Of a stretch of DNA of 64,000 bases, positions 45,608-53,508 are shown piece by piece. Positions within the stretch are counted from its first letter, which is position 1. Every line of letters begins with the position of its first letter. Position numbers and translations under genes: made by a program. Where the stretch lies: contig JBHHZE010000006.1 in assembly GCA_046757925.1 (NCBI GenBank), positions 31,890 to 95,889 on the forward strand. The letters run 5' to 3'. A model generated the notes under the pieces. That model worked only from the letters and a program-made list of their open reading frames with translations. It made no database searches and had not been told where the DNA came from. The DNA comes from JAZDCZ01 sp046757925 (GTDB taxonomy: Bacteria > Gemmatimonadota > Gemmatimonadetes > Gemmatimonadales > GWC2-71-9).

Positions 45608-46816
45608 GTGAAGCGAATTCCGCTTTCCGATTCGCGGCTCGAGCCGATCGCCGAGAAGGTGGAGGCCGCTGAGCGGCTGAGCGCCGATGACGGTGTCGCA
45701 CTGTATGAGAGCAGCGACCTCATCGGCATCGGCGCGATGGCCAACTTGGCCAACGCCCGACTCCACGGCGACCGTGTGTTCTTCTCCGCTAACCAACACA
45801 TCAATCCCACCAACGTCTGCATCTTGAGAAACACATGCGTGTTCTGTTCGTTTGCTCGCATCCCGAAAGAAGATGGCGCCTACACCCGGACGCTCGATGA
45901 AGTGTTTGCGGAGGCAGACGCGGCCTGCGACAACCCAACCCGCGAATTCCATATAGTGGGCGGGCTCCACCCCAAGCTCGAGCTGGCTTACTACCTCGAC
46001 ATAATTCGTGGGCTCAAGGAGCGGCATCCCAACGTAGATATCAAAGCCCTTACGGCCGTGGAGATCGCACACTTGGCACGCATCGAGAAGACCACAACTC
46101 TCGACGTGCTGCGGCAGCTCAAAGAAGCCGGTCTGACCAGTCTGCCCGGTGGCGGAGCGGAGGTGTTCAGCAACGCCGTAAGGTCGACCATCGCCGATCG
46201 GAAGCTGGTGGCAGAGGATTGGCTGAGAGTGCATCGCGAGGCGCATGGGTTGGGGATCCCCACCAACTGCACCATGCTGTACGGTCACGTCGAAACAGCG
46301 CGGGATCGTATAGATCACCTGGCATCGCTGCGGGAGCTGCAGGACGAGACCGGCGGGTTTTTGACCTACATACCGCTCGCCTATCATCCCGATCACAACG
46401 TGTTGGGTGCGGAGCTGAAACGGCAGGGCACGGCGACCACGGGCTTCGAGGACCTGAAGAATATCGCAATCGGTCGGCTCTTCTTGGATAACATCGCTCA
46501 CATCAAGTCACACTGGCCCATGGTCACGCCGTTCATCTCACAACTCTCGCTCGAGTTCGGATGTGACGATGTCGAGGGTACGGTAGTGTACGAACGGGTA
46601 TATCATGAGGCCGGTGCGGTAACTCCGATGATGATGTCGTACGGCGATCTCGTGCGCCTCATCAAGGACGCCGGCAAGAATCCGGTGGAGCGCACTTCGC
46701 GCTACGAAACGGTGCGGACGTTTGAGTCGGACGATCCGGTGTTCTCGGAGCGGTCGGCAACGCCCATCGGCAGCTCTGACGAGATCCTAGAGTTGGTGGG
46801 GGCGGGGAGAGCCTAG
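45608..46816 (+). CDS. mqnE: Aminofutalosine synthase (radical SAM)
   Basis: A 402-residue radical SAM enzyme of the futalosine menaquinone pathway, joining the MqnA product with SAM-derived adenosine. The order of blocks INPTNVC...CVFCSFAR, EFHIVGGLHPKLE, LPGGGAEVFS and FLTYIPLAYHPDHN matches MqnE. Unusually, the cluster cysteines are spaced Cx5Cx2C (Cys71, Cys77, Cys80) instead of Cx3Cx2C; I checked the codons. GTG 45608 lies 3 nt after fabF. The operon order is mqnE-mqnA-mqnC. Confidence 0.93.
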   Translation: MKRIPLSDSRLEPIAEKVEAAERLSADDGVALYESSDLIGIGAMANLANARLHGDRVFFSANQHINPTNVCILRNTCVFCSFARIPKEDGAYTRTLDEVFAEADAACDNPTREFHIVGGLHPKLELAYYLDIIRGLKERHPNVDIKALTAVEIAHLARIEKTTTLDVLRQLKEAGLTSLPGGGAEVFSNAVRSTIADRKLVAEDWLRVHREAHGLGIPTNCTMLYGHVETARDRIDHLASLRELQDETGGFLTYIPLAYHPDHNVLGAELKRQGTATTGFEDLKNIAIGRLFLDNIAHIKSHWPMVTPFISQLSLEFGCDDVEGTVVYERVYHEAGAVTPMMMSYGDLVRLIKDAGKNPVERTSRYETVRTFESDDPVFSERSATPIGSSDEILELVGAGRA

Positions 46817-46817
46817 A

Positions 46818-47651
46818 ATGCGATTGGGGCGGATCGGCTACATCAACTGCTATCCAGTCTACGGTGCTATCGACCGGGGGATCGTGAGCGTGGACGCCGA
46901 TCTCGTGACCGGCACGCCGTCCGAGCTGAACGGTCTCCTCGCGGCGGGTGAGTTGGACGTGTCAGTGGTGTCGGCAGTCGAGTATGCACGCAACGCGGGA
47001 GCGTATCAGTTACTACCCGATCTCGCCATCTCGTGCGACGGACCCGTTCAGAGCGTCGCACTCTTCTCACACTGCGATGCGCGAGAGCTGGATGGTGCGA
47101 CCGTGCTCACCTCGGCGTCGTCGCGCACGTCCATCCATCTGCTCGAACTGTTGTGCAGCGATGTTTGGAACGTGACGCCTAAGTTCGTAGCGGTTAGGAC
47201 CGAGGCCGGCGACATCGACGCTCTGGCGGAACTGCCGCACGAAGCGGTGCTGGTGATCGGCGATGCAGCCTTGTTGCTCGCGGCGCGTGGGATCTACGCG
47301 CATCGCTACGACCTGGGACAGATGTGGAAGGAGTGGACCGGGCTGCCGTTCGTGTTCGCCGTGTGGGCGGCACGGAGAGAGGGAAGGGGACCCAACTACC
47401 TGGATCGGGTACGCCAGGTGCACGGCGGCTTGATTGCATCGCGTGAGTGGGGTTTGACAAACGTAGACGTGCTAGCGCAGGCGGCAGGCGAAAAGACCGG
47501 GCTGGGGTTTGCGGAATGTCGGGAATACCTGAGCGGGCTCGACTACGCGCTGTCGCACCGGCATCTCGAGGGTCTCACCGGTTTCTTCCGCCGGCTCGCT
47601 GCGCGGGGCACCGTGCCCGAAGGCACCTTGTCGTTCCTGTCCGTGGCATGA
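46818..47651 (+). CDS. mqnA: Chorismate dehydratase
   Basis: A 277-residue periplasmic-binding-protein-like fold enzyme that dehydrates chorismate to 3-[(1-carboxyvinyl)oxy]benzoate, the first futalosine-pathway step. Family features are RIGYINCYPVYGAI at the N-terminus, GTPSELNGLLAAGELDVSVVSAVEYA near residue 32, SRTSIHLLELLC and EAVLVIGDAALL near 147. ATG 46818 follows mqnE by one base. Substrate-binding residues cannot be numbered with certainty. Complete. Confidence 0.92.
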   Translation: MRLGRIGYINCYPVYGAIDRGIVSVDADLVTGTPSELNGLLAAGELDVSVVSAVEYARNAGAYQLLPDLAISCDGPVQSVALFSHCDARELDGATVLTSASSRTSIHLLELLCSDVWNVTPKFVAVRTEAGDIDALAELPHEAVLVIGDAALLLAARGIYAHRYDLGQMWKEWTGLPFVFAVWAARREGRGPNYLDRVRQVHGGLIASREWGLTNVDVLAQAAGEKTGLGFAECREYLSGLDYALSHRHLEGLTGFFRRLAARGTVPEGTLSFLSVA

Positions 47652-47655
47652 TCTC

Positions 47656-48705
47656 ATGATCGATCGTACCAGCTCCGAGTTTTGCAACTATTTAGATCTT
47701 TACGAGAACGCGCCGTTGCTCGAGTTGGGTTCGCTTGCCGATGCCAGGCGCAGTGCACTCCACCCGGACGATGTCGTCACCTACATCGTCGATCGCAACA
47801 TCAACTACACGAACGTGTGCGTTGCGGATTGCAAGTTCTGCGCGTTCTATCGCCGGCCCAAGCATCACGAGGGCTACGTGCTCTCGTTCGAGGAGATCGG
47901 TGCCAAAATCGACGAGGCGAAGCAGTTGGGTGCGGTCCAGATTCTGATTCAGGGCGGCCACAACCCATACATCCCGTTCGAGTGGTATTTGGACTTGATG
48001 CGCTACGTGAAGAGCAACCACCCGATCCACATTCACGGGTTCTCGCCGTCCGAGGTCGACTTTTTTTCTACCCGCTTCCGCATGAGCGCCGACGAAGTGA
48101 TTCGAGCGCTCAAGGATGCGGGCCTCGATTCGATTCCCGGTGGCGGTGGCGAGATATTGGTGCAGGAGATCCGCGATAAAGTCGCCAAGAAGAAGGCGGG
48201 CGCCAATCGGTGGTTGGAGATCATGGAGTTGGCGCACGGCATGGGCATGAGGACCTCGGTCACGATGATGTACGGGTTGGGCGAGACGTTGGCCGACCGA
48301 ATCGAGCACCTGATGCGCGTGCGGGAGGTGCAAGCGCGTACCGGCGGGTTCACCGCGTTCATCACGTGGCCGCTCCAACCCGAGCACACCGAGATGGAGG
48401 GTACCCCCAAGACCGATGCCGTAACGCACCTGCGAACGGTCGCAATCTCGCGACTCGTGTTGGACAACGTTCCCAACTTGCAGGCGTCGTGGGTCACGAT
48501 GGGTTTGAAGGTCGGCCAAATCGCCTTGAAGTTTGGGTGCAACGATTTCGGTTCGCTCATGATCGAGGAGAACGTCGTATCGGCCGCGGGCACGGCGCAC
48601 TGTGCCACGCTTGACGAGATCCGGCGCCACATCGTAGACGCGGGTTTCACTCCCGCGCGTAGAACGCAAGACTATTCGATCATTCCCGAAGAGGCTGCGG
48701 CCTAG
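47656..48705 (+). CDS. mqnC: Cyclic dehypoxanthinylfutalosine synthase (radical SAM)
   Basis: A 349-residue radical SAM enzyme that cyclises dehypoxanthine futalosine. The cluster motif is the canonical CVADCKFC (Cx3Cx2C) near residue 55, within NYTNVCVADCKFCAFYR. Other family blocks are ILIQGGHNPYIPFEWYLDL, GFSPSEVDFF, IPGGGGEILV and MMYGLGET. The contrast with the Cx5Cx2C spacing of its neighbour MqnE is clear. ATG 47656 lies 4 nt after mqnA. MqnB/MqnD and the late enzymes are not in the window. Confidence 0.94.
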   Translation: MIDRTSSEFCNYLDLYENAPLLELGSLADARRSALHPDDVVTYIVDRNINYTNVCVADCKFCAFYRRPKHHEGYVLSFEEIGAKIDEAKQLGAVQILIQGGHNPYIPFEWYLDLMRYVKSNHPIHIHGFSPSEVDFFSTRFRMSADEVIRALKDAGLDSIPGGGGEILVQEIRDKVAKKKAGANRWLEIMELAHGMGMRTSVTMMYGLGETLADRIEHLMRVREVQARTGGFTAFITWPLQPEHTEMEGTPKTDAVTHLRTVAISRLVLDNVPNLQASWVTMGLKVGQIALKFGCNDFGSLMIEENVVSAAGTAHCATLDEIRRHIVDAGFTPARRTQDYSIIPEEAAA

Positions 48706-48716
48706 GTGAGCCCAAA

Positions 48717-49118
48717 ATGAGTGACAAGCCGGTACTGATCGTGGTCGGCTCTCAGAGTGACGAGGAGCGTGTGGCGCCCGCGTTCGCCGTGTTGGACGAC
48801 GTGGGTGTGGGTTACGACTTTGTCGTTTCGTCGTCGCATCGCAATCCCGAGAAGACGGCCGAGATCGCCAAGAGCGCACGGGATAAAGGTTACCGAGTGA
48901 TCATTGCCGGCGCGGGTTTGGCCGCGGCGTTACCTGGTACCGTTGCGGCCAACAGCGACCTGCCTGTTATAGGGCTCCCGTTGGAGGTCGGCCCACTGCG
49001 AGGCGTCGATGCGCTCTACGCCGTGGCACAGATGCCGAGTGGCAATCCGGTGGCGACGGTCGGGATTGGTAATTCCAAGAACGCCGCGTTGTTGGCGATA
49101 CGGATTTTGAATGCGTAG
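48717..49118 (+). CDS. purE: PurE-like AIR carboxylase/mutase, divergent
   Basis: A 133-residue protein of the PurE family (N5-CAIR mutase/AIR carboxylase in purine synthesis). GSQSDEERV near residue 11, SSHRNP (His41) where most members have S-A-H-R-T-P, and AVAQMPSGNPVATVGIGNSKNAALLA at the end all fit. The usual G-A-A-H-L-P-G motif reads LAAALPG, with Ala71 replacing a conserved histidine, and the C-terminus is short (most members are about 160). No purK is adjacent. It lies 11 nt after mqnC, so it is probably co-transcribed with the menaquinone genes. Confidence 0.75.
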   Translation: MSDKPVLIVVGSQSDEERVAPAFAVLDDVGVGYDFVVSSSHRNPEKTAEIAKSARDKGYRVIIAGAGLAAALPGTVAANSDLPVIGLPLEVGPLRGVDALYAVAQMPSGNPVATVGIGNSKNAALLAIRILNA

Positions 49119-49130
49119 GTATTGGACGGT

Positions 49131-49583
49131 CTAGCGGCGTTTTCTTTTCTTTGAGCTTTTCGTTCGCCCCAGCTTTGGGAGCGTCTCGAATCCGGCCACC
49201 CGGAAGTGTGTGTCAAGCGCAAAGGCGGTCTTGATTCGTTCCGAGCGCATCAGCTCGAAACTCACAGCATCGGCGAGGCTGAGCGGGTGATCTCCAAACG
49301 GCCGCAGCCAGCGATCGATGGCGACCGTTTCCAGCTCCTGCGTCACGAATATTATTTGATGTGTCGGGTCCCTTCGGACCGACTCCAGGAACGTAAGGCC
49401 CGCATGTGGGCCAATCCGCCCGGTCACGAGGGCCTGTAGTTCTGCGACTACCAGATTGGATGTAAGCAGACGTTGACCCTCATCCACAAGACTCTCGTAG
49501 CAGTCCCGCGCCACAGCGTGGGTCGATTCGTGTTCGTTCAGCGCGGCGAACCAGGCAGACGTGTCAAGAAAAACGCCGTTCAA
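49131..49583 (-). CDS. PIN-domain toxin (VapC-like)
   Basis: A 150-residue PIN-domain ribonuclease toxin, partner of the RHH antitoxin next to it. The acidic metal-binding residues can be seen in FLDTSAWFAAL (first Asp), VVAELQALV (Glu), PLSLADAVSFELM (Asp) and FALDTHFRVAG (Asp). The C-terminus ends in a basic tail SSKKRKRR. It overlaps the antitoxin by 4 nt (translational coupling). VapC toxins cut tRNA or rRNA when freed; the target here is unknown. It faces purE tail to tail. Confidence 0.85.
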   Translation of the reverse strand: MNGVFLDTSAWFAALNEHESTHAVARDCYESLVDEGQRLLTSNLVVAELQALVTGRIGPHAGLTFLESVRRDPTHQIIFVTQELETVAIDRWLRPFGDHPLSLADAVSFELMRSERIKTAFALDTHFRVAGFETLPKLGRTKSSKKRKRR

Positions 49584-49870
49584 CAGTCCTCGTGATTATC
49601 CAGATAGGCCTCGGCCAGGTACTTGTCGTGGTTCACGCCCATATCGGGCGGTAGGTCGGCACCCTTGATGGACAGCATGAACTCCAGCATAGGGCTCCGT
49701 CGTGGTGCCTCGTGTACGGCGAAGCTCCGCATACCGCGGCGCAGCACTTCGGCACGGGACAGCCCGGTGTCGGCCGAAAGGCGGTCGAGCATGGCCCGTT
49801 CGTCGCGGGTCAGGTATACCTGGAGGGGCTCCCTGACAGACTTGGCCTTAGGTTTGCGTTGTTTGGACAT
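49580..49870 (-). CDS. Ribbon-helix-helix antitoxin (VapB/CopG-like)
   Basis: A 96-residue protein with the RHH pattern in residues 14-50: a strand VREPLQVYLTRDERAML followed by helices DRLSADTGLSRAEVLRRGMRSF. The C-terminal half (RRSPMLEFMLSIKGAD...) is the likely toxin-binding part. The ATG at 49870 lies 6 nt downstream of a TATTAT box and has no Shine-Dalgarno. It is first in the operon, with the PIN toxin following on a 4-nt overlap. It probably binds its own promoter. Confidence 0.8.
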   Translation of the reverse strand: MSKQRKPKAKSVREPLQVYLTRDERAMLDRLSADTGLSRAEVLRRGMRSFAVHEAPRRSPMLEFMLSIKGADLPPDMGVNHDKYLAEAYLDNHEDC

Positions 49871-49876
49871 AGTGTA

Positions 49877-49904
49877 ATAATATCTAAGGTCGTTAATTAA
49901 GCAA
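49877..49904 (-). promoter_or_regulatory. Predicted promoter of the VapBC-like operon
   Basis: On the minus strand, TTGCTT (49904-49899) and TATTAT (49882-49877) are separated by 16 nt, and the antitoxin ATG follows after 6 nt. The 49871-49920 stretch is strongly AT-rich and contains the palindrome TTAATTAA, a possible antitoxin site. Confidence 0.45.
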
Positions 49905-50012
49905 ATTTAATTTATCAATGGTGTACTCGATCCCGCCGACACGTCCGGCGCCCGCTTTCGCTCGGCCTAGGAATGATGCATCCCCGAGGCAACGGACTCA
50001 TAGCTCACCACA

Positions 50013-50561
50013 CTAGATAGGTCGGAACAGCTCCGTTAAATCGAGCGAGAATGCCTCACCGGCACCGTCCGGCTGCCAGGTGATAGTGCCGCGTTCGGTG
50101 GTTGGGAACGTCATGTCGGGGTGCCAGACTTCGACCGTCGCGCTCTCCGGGTCGACGATCCAGTACAGCGGGATGCCCACCTGTTGGTATAACCTGCGCT
50201 TGGTGAACCGGTCGTAGCGCTGAGTGGAAGGACTCAGGATCTCGACTGCCAACAGCAGGTTCTTCATGGCGGCCCAATCGAGCGTGCGCGCCTGGTCGAG
50301 ATCGACCACGAAGAGGTCGGGTTGGACGAGAATGTCGGGGCCCCACGATATGTCGGCCGGTGAACTCAAGAGTTCGCCGACATGGTTATCGCGCAGGTAT
50401 CCGTCAAGCGCTACCAGCAATCTGCGGAGCACCAGCTGGTGCAGGGCCCGCGGTGCCGGCGTCACGAGCAGCTCCCCGTAAACCGTTTCGTAGCGGTTGC
50501 CGTCGTCGGGCAGCGCGCGGACCATGTCCGCGGAGTAATACTGCGGTGCGGCCATACGCAT
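50013..50561 (-). CDS. Uma2 family putative endonuclease
   Basis: A 182-residue protein of the Uma2 (DUF820) family, which has a PD-(D/E)xK nuclease-like core. Visible blocks are RYETVYGELLVTPAP near residue 20, PDILVQPDLFVVD (the acidic pair), LLAVEILSPSTQRYDRFTKRRLYQQVGIPLYWIVDP-type core (EILSPSTQRYD). I start at ATG 50561 because GAGGCGAAG precedes it and the family N-terminus is short; an upstream ATG at 50639 adds an unrelated 26 residues. The function of Uma2 proteins is unclear; they are frequent in accessory regions. Confidence 0.8.
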   Translation of the reverse strand: MRMAAPQYYSADMVRALPDDGNRYETVYGELLVTPAPRALHQLVLRRLLVALDGYLRDNHVGELLSSPADISWGPDILVQPDLFVVDLDQARTLDWAAMKNLLLAVEILSPSTQRYDRFTKRRLYQQVGIPLYWIVDPESATVEVWHPDMTFPTTERGTITWQPDGAGEAFSLDLTELFRPI

Positions 50562-50692
50562 AACTTCGCCTCGGCAGTGGTAGAAGTGCAAGTACAAAAC
50601 ACGTGTCACGGTAAGCGGTAACTGTGCATCCCGTGTCATCGATTTTACGCGAGCAGTGGTGAGATATTGCGGTCCCTTCTATCTTTCGCGCC

Positions 50693-51841
50693 ATGAAAAC
50701 AGCTAAGCGAACGCATGGCTTCACCGAGTCTGTGATCCGTGGTATGACCAGGCTTGCCAACCAGCACGGCGCAATCAACCTGGCCCAGGGCTTCCCCAAC
50801 TTTCCGGCGCCTAAGGTGTTGAAGGACGCGGCTGCAAAGGCGATCCACGACGATATCAATCAGTACGCGATCACGTGGGGCTCCAAGCGCCTGCGCGACA
50901 TCTTGGCTGCCAAGTACGCCGAGTGGTATGGGATGGAGGTCGATGCAGAAGAAGAAATAACCGTGACCTGCGGGTCGACCGAGGCGATGGCGTCGATCAT
51001 GTTGTCGATCGTGGATCCTGGTGGCGAGGTGATCATCTTCGAGCCGTTCTACGAAAATTACGGACCCGATGCGATCTTGTGCGATGCCAAACCGGTTTAC
51101 GTGTCGATGCCCACGCAGGGCCCTGTCGACATGGACCGTGTGGCGGCGGCGTTCTCGCCCAACACGTGTGCGGTTATCATCAACACGCCCAACAATCCCA
51201 CCGGTCGGGTGCTCACGCGTGAAGAACTCGGTGGCATCGCCGAGTTGTGTCAGCGGTTCGACGCGTACGCCGTGACCGACGAGATCTACGAGCATATCTA
51301 TTACGAGGGTGAGCATATCCCGATTGCCACGCTGCCCGGCATGCGCGATCGGGCGATAACCGTGAGTGGCGCATCCAAGACGTTCAGCGTGACCGGCTGG
51401 CGTGTGGGAACGATCGTTGCGCCGAGTGCTGTGACCGATGCGATAAGAAAGGTGCACGATTTCTTGACCGTCGGCGCGCCCGCGCCGTTGCAGGAGGGTG
51501 TGGCCGCGGGTTTGGAGATGCTCGGCCAAGACTACTATCGCTCTCTGGCAGACGACTACCGCAAGCGTCGCGACGTGATGCACAGTGCACTTGTGACGGC
51601 GGGCTTCAAGTGCGAGCCGCCGCGCGGCGCCTATTACATCATGGCCGATTTCTCGTCGCTCAGCGATTTGCCGGACGATGAGTTCGCCTACTGGTTGACC
51701 GAAGAGATCGGTGTCGCGTCGGTGCCCGGTTCCAGCTTCTACAGCCGGCCTGAGTTGGGGAGGAAGCACATTCGGTTCGCGTTTTGTAAGACCGAAGATT
51801 TGTTGCAAGCCGCGGCGGAGCGGTTGGAGAGGGTGGGGTAG
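50693..51841 (+). CDS. Class I/II PLP-dependent aminotransferase
   Basis: A 382-residue fold-type I aminotransferase. Features are INLAQGFPNFPAP near residue 29, NTPNNPTGRVLT near 163, the PLP-lysine motif VSGASKTFSVTGWRVG near 228 (the lysine in S-K-T), and the C-terminal arginine in HIRFAFCK. The pattern fits the kynurenine aminotransferase/methionine or aspartate aminotransferase (AAT I) group; exact substrate cannot be told. ATG 50693 follows a TATCTT box by 7 nt with no ribosome site. The gene sits inside the accessory island but looks intact. Confidence 0.88.
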   Translation: MKTAKRTHGFTESVIRGMTRLANQHGAINLAQGFPNFPAPKVLKDAAAKAIHDDINQYAITWGSKRLRDILAAKYAEWYGMEVDAEEEITVTCGSTEAMASIMLSIVDPGGEVIIFEPFYENYGPDAILCDAKPVYVSMPTQGPVDMDRVAAAFSPNTCAVIINTPNNPTGRVLTREELGGIAELCQRFDAYAVTDEIYEHIYYEGEHIPIATLPGMRDRAITVSGASKTFSVTGWRVGTIVAPSAVTDAIRKVHDFLTVGAPAPLQEGVAAGLEMLGQDYYRSLADDYRKRRDVMHSALVTAGFKCEPPRGAYYIMADFSSLSDLPDDEFAYWLTEEIGVASVPGSSFYSRPELGRKHIRFAFCKTEDLLQAAAERLERVG

Positions 51842-52215
51842 GGGGGGCATCAGCGATCTCCTTTAGCAGCAACGGGTGTGGTGGCGGCTGCTACTGAGTA
51901 TCGATTCGGCATGGCCACCCAGGCGAGCGGTTCTCACCTAGGTGATCCGCAGCCGAATGCTCACGGCTGCGTGAGCGCCCTAGCTCCCCCGGAATCGGGG
52001 CTGCATATTGGGCAGCGTGTGCCAGCGTGTCGTTGAAGAAGGTGGCTCTCACATGTGATGCGAGCGCCGTTGACGCGACCGGCTTTCCATCCTTCACGTC
52101 AAATTCACTAACGACTCCACACCACGAGATCGGCTGCAAGACTAGACACTCCTTCGGGAGGGGTGGTGTTTCTGCTTGAAGGAGACAACACCCTCCCACC
52201 TACAAGGAGTCTATC
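51842..52215. other. Gene-free stretch before the recombinase, with stem-loops
   Basis: A 374-nt region without a convincing gene; a 102-codon minus-strand frame (51891-52199) resembles nothing I know. Near the right end lie a short hairpin with a TTCG loop (CTCC-TTCG-GGAG, 52149-52160) and a longer inverted repeat around GGGAGGG (52156-52162) and CCCTCCC (52191-52197), which share bases and so could be alternative structures. AAGGAG at 52203-52208 is the recombinase ribosome site. The region may include an attachment site or control leader. Confidence 0.35.
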
Positions 52216-53064
52216 ATGACCAAGTTACGCCAGCGGATGATCGACGATCTCCGCATCCGCAACTACTCGCCTAGGACGATCGAGACCTACACGCGCTGTG
52301 TCGCCGGCTTTGCCAAACACTTCCGTCGGTCGCCCCAACAGCTGGGGCCCGAACACATCCGCGAGTATCAGATCTTCCTGGTCCAGACCAAGCACGCCTC
52401 CTGGTCGCTGTTCAGCCAAATGGTGTGTGCTCTGCGCTTCCTCTATAAGGTGACGCTCGGCCGAGCGGAACTCATCGAGCACATCCCCTTTCCCAAACAG
52501 CAGAAGGAGCTACCGGTCGTCCTCAGCCACAACGAGCTGGCGCGCTTCTTCGACGCCATCGCCAACCTGAAGCACCGGACCATCCTCATGACCCTATACG
52601 CCGAGGGCCTGAGACTGTCTGAGGCACTGGGCTTACTGGTCAGTCGACAGCGACCGCATGGTCGTACGTGTGCGTCAGGGCAAAGGCGAGCCGGCAAGAC
52701 TCCCGATCGGCCCCTGTCGCCCACCGCGGTGCAACGGGCCTCGATCCATGCCCGTCTCAAGGCACGCCTCTCAAAGCCAGTCAAGACCCACACGATGCGC
52801 CATCGCTTTGACACACACCTGCTGGAAGCCGGCACCGATCTACGCACAATCCAACTCCTGCTCGGCCATGCGAGGATTACGACCACCACCGTCTACCTGC
52901 ATGTCGCCACGAGCGCCCTGCAGTTGACCGAGCATCCCCTCGATCTGCTGGAACTCGCGACCAAGCCTAGCACATCGTCGTGGAGGGTCGACCAGTTGTT
53001 TCCCGAAAGGGTGGACTGCTTGCCAAACTCTTGGGTAGACCTTGGCCGACTGACGAAGACGTAA
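52216..53064 (+). CDS. Degenerate tyrosine recombinase/integrase
   Basis: A 282-codon frame of the phage-integrase/Xer type; close relatives are often found beside IS91-type transposases (family knowledge). The N-terminal SAM-like part (YSPRTIETYTRCVAGFAKHF) and the catalytic Arg in GLRLSEALGLLVS, HxxR in HTMRHRFDTH, His in LLGHARI and Tyr in TVYLHV are visible. After residue 143 the homologous reading switches frame: DSDRMVVRVRQGKGEPARLP is in the next frame, then the original frame resumes at DRPLSPTAVQ, with about 25-30 family residues missing between. It is therefore probably inactive. ATG 52216 has AAGGAG 7 nt upstream. Confidence 0.8.
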   Translation: MTKLRQRMIDDLRIRNYSPRTIETYTRCVAGFAKHFRRSPQQLGPEHIREYQIFLVQTKHASWSLFSQMVCALRFLYKVTLGRAELIEHIPFPKQQKELPVVLSHNELARFFDAIANLKHRTILMTLYAEGLRLSEALGLLVSRQRPHGRTCASGQRRAGKTPDRPLSPTAVQRASIHARLKARLSKPVKTHTMRHRFDTHLLEAGTDLRTIQLLLGHARITTTTVYLHVATSALQLTEHPLDLLELATKPSTSSWRVDQLFPERVDCLPNSWVDLGRLTKT

Positions 53065-53195
53065 TCACAGCTGTGCGCGAAGCTACTTGGTAGATCGTGG
53101 GCAGGAGCCAGGTAACAACGTTTTGCAGCTTGAAAACAACGTCAGGTAGGGGCAGACAGATTGATACTAGACCGACATCGGCAGGTACGCTAACT

Positions 53196-53213
53196 TGTAC
53201 ATATACATGTACA
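53196..53213. promoter_or_regulatory. Operator-like palindrome TGTACAT-ATAC-ATGTACA
   Basis: A perfect inverted repeat with 7-nt arms and a 4-nt centre, 10 nt before the antitoxin ATG at 53224. Toxin-antitoxin operons of this type are usually repressed by the antitoxin at such palindromes. The site also holds TATA-like sequence that may be the -10 region. Confidence 0.6.
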
Positions 53214-53223
53214 GGCTTTTATT

Positions 53224-53508
53224 ATGACGAAACCCCGTGTCAGACCCAGTTCCGACATCCGACCACTATCCGAGTTCCGGGCCAACATAGCCGCATACAT
53301 CGAACAAGTACGGGACTCCGGCCGACCGCTAGTCCTTACTCAGAACGGGCGTGGAGCCGCCGTCGTTCTCGGGGTTGAGCAGTATGAGCAGATTTGCGAT
53401 GAGGTTGAGCTTGTGCGTGACGTGAAGACGGCCGAAAACCAGATCGCTGCCGGAAAGGGAGTTTCTCACTCGCGGGCCAAAGCCGAACTAAGGCGTCGAT
53501 TGAAGTGA
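53224..53508 (+). CDS. Phd/YefM-family antitoxin
   Basis: A 94-residue antitoxin. The N-terminal DNA-binding half follows the Phd/YefM pattern: IRPLSEFRANIAAYIEQVRDSGRPLVLTQNGRGAAVVLGVEQYEQI-type block (for example PLVLTQNGRGAAVVLG near residue 35). The C-terminal half, residues 65-94, is charged and helical, as expected for toxin wrapping. ATG 53224 has no strong ribosome site. Its stop overlaps the toxin GTG by 4 nt. Confidence 0.88.
   Translation: MTKPRVRPSSDIRPLSEFRANIAAYIEQVRDSGRPLVLTQNGRGAAVVLGVEQYEQICDEVELVRDVKTAENQIAAGKGVSHSRAKAELRRRLK

Noticed and set aside
44954..46501. 515-codon minus-strand open frame opposite fabF/mqnE
   Set aside because: It lies fully antisense to two well-recognised enzymes and has no family-like sequence; long antisense frames are expected from the codon bias here.
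47692..48879. 395-codon minus-strand frame opposite mqnC
   Set aside because: Antisense shadow of a radical SAM enzyme with intact motifs.
50645..51850. 401-codon minus-strand frame opposite the aminotransferase
   Set aside because: The plus-strand frame has a complete PLP enzyme; the antisense product is His/Arg-rich and unlike any protein.
51891..52199. 102-codon minus-strand frame before the recombinase
   Set aside because: No recognisable motif and no ribosome site; it coincides with stem-loops. Treated as non-coding.
53114..53142. Direct repeat AACAACGT (53114-53121 and 53135-53142)
   Set aside because: Two short copies 21 nt apart in a gap; could be chance and no attachment site can be defined from them.
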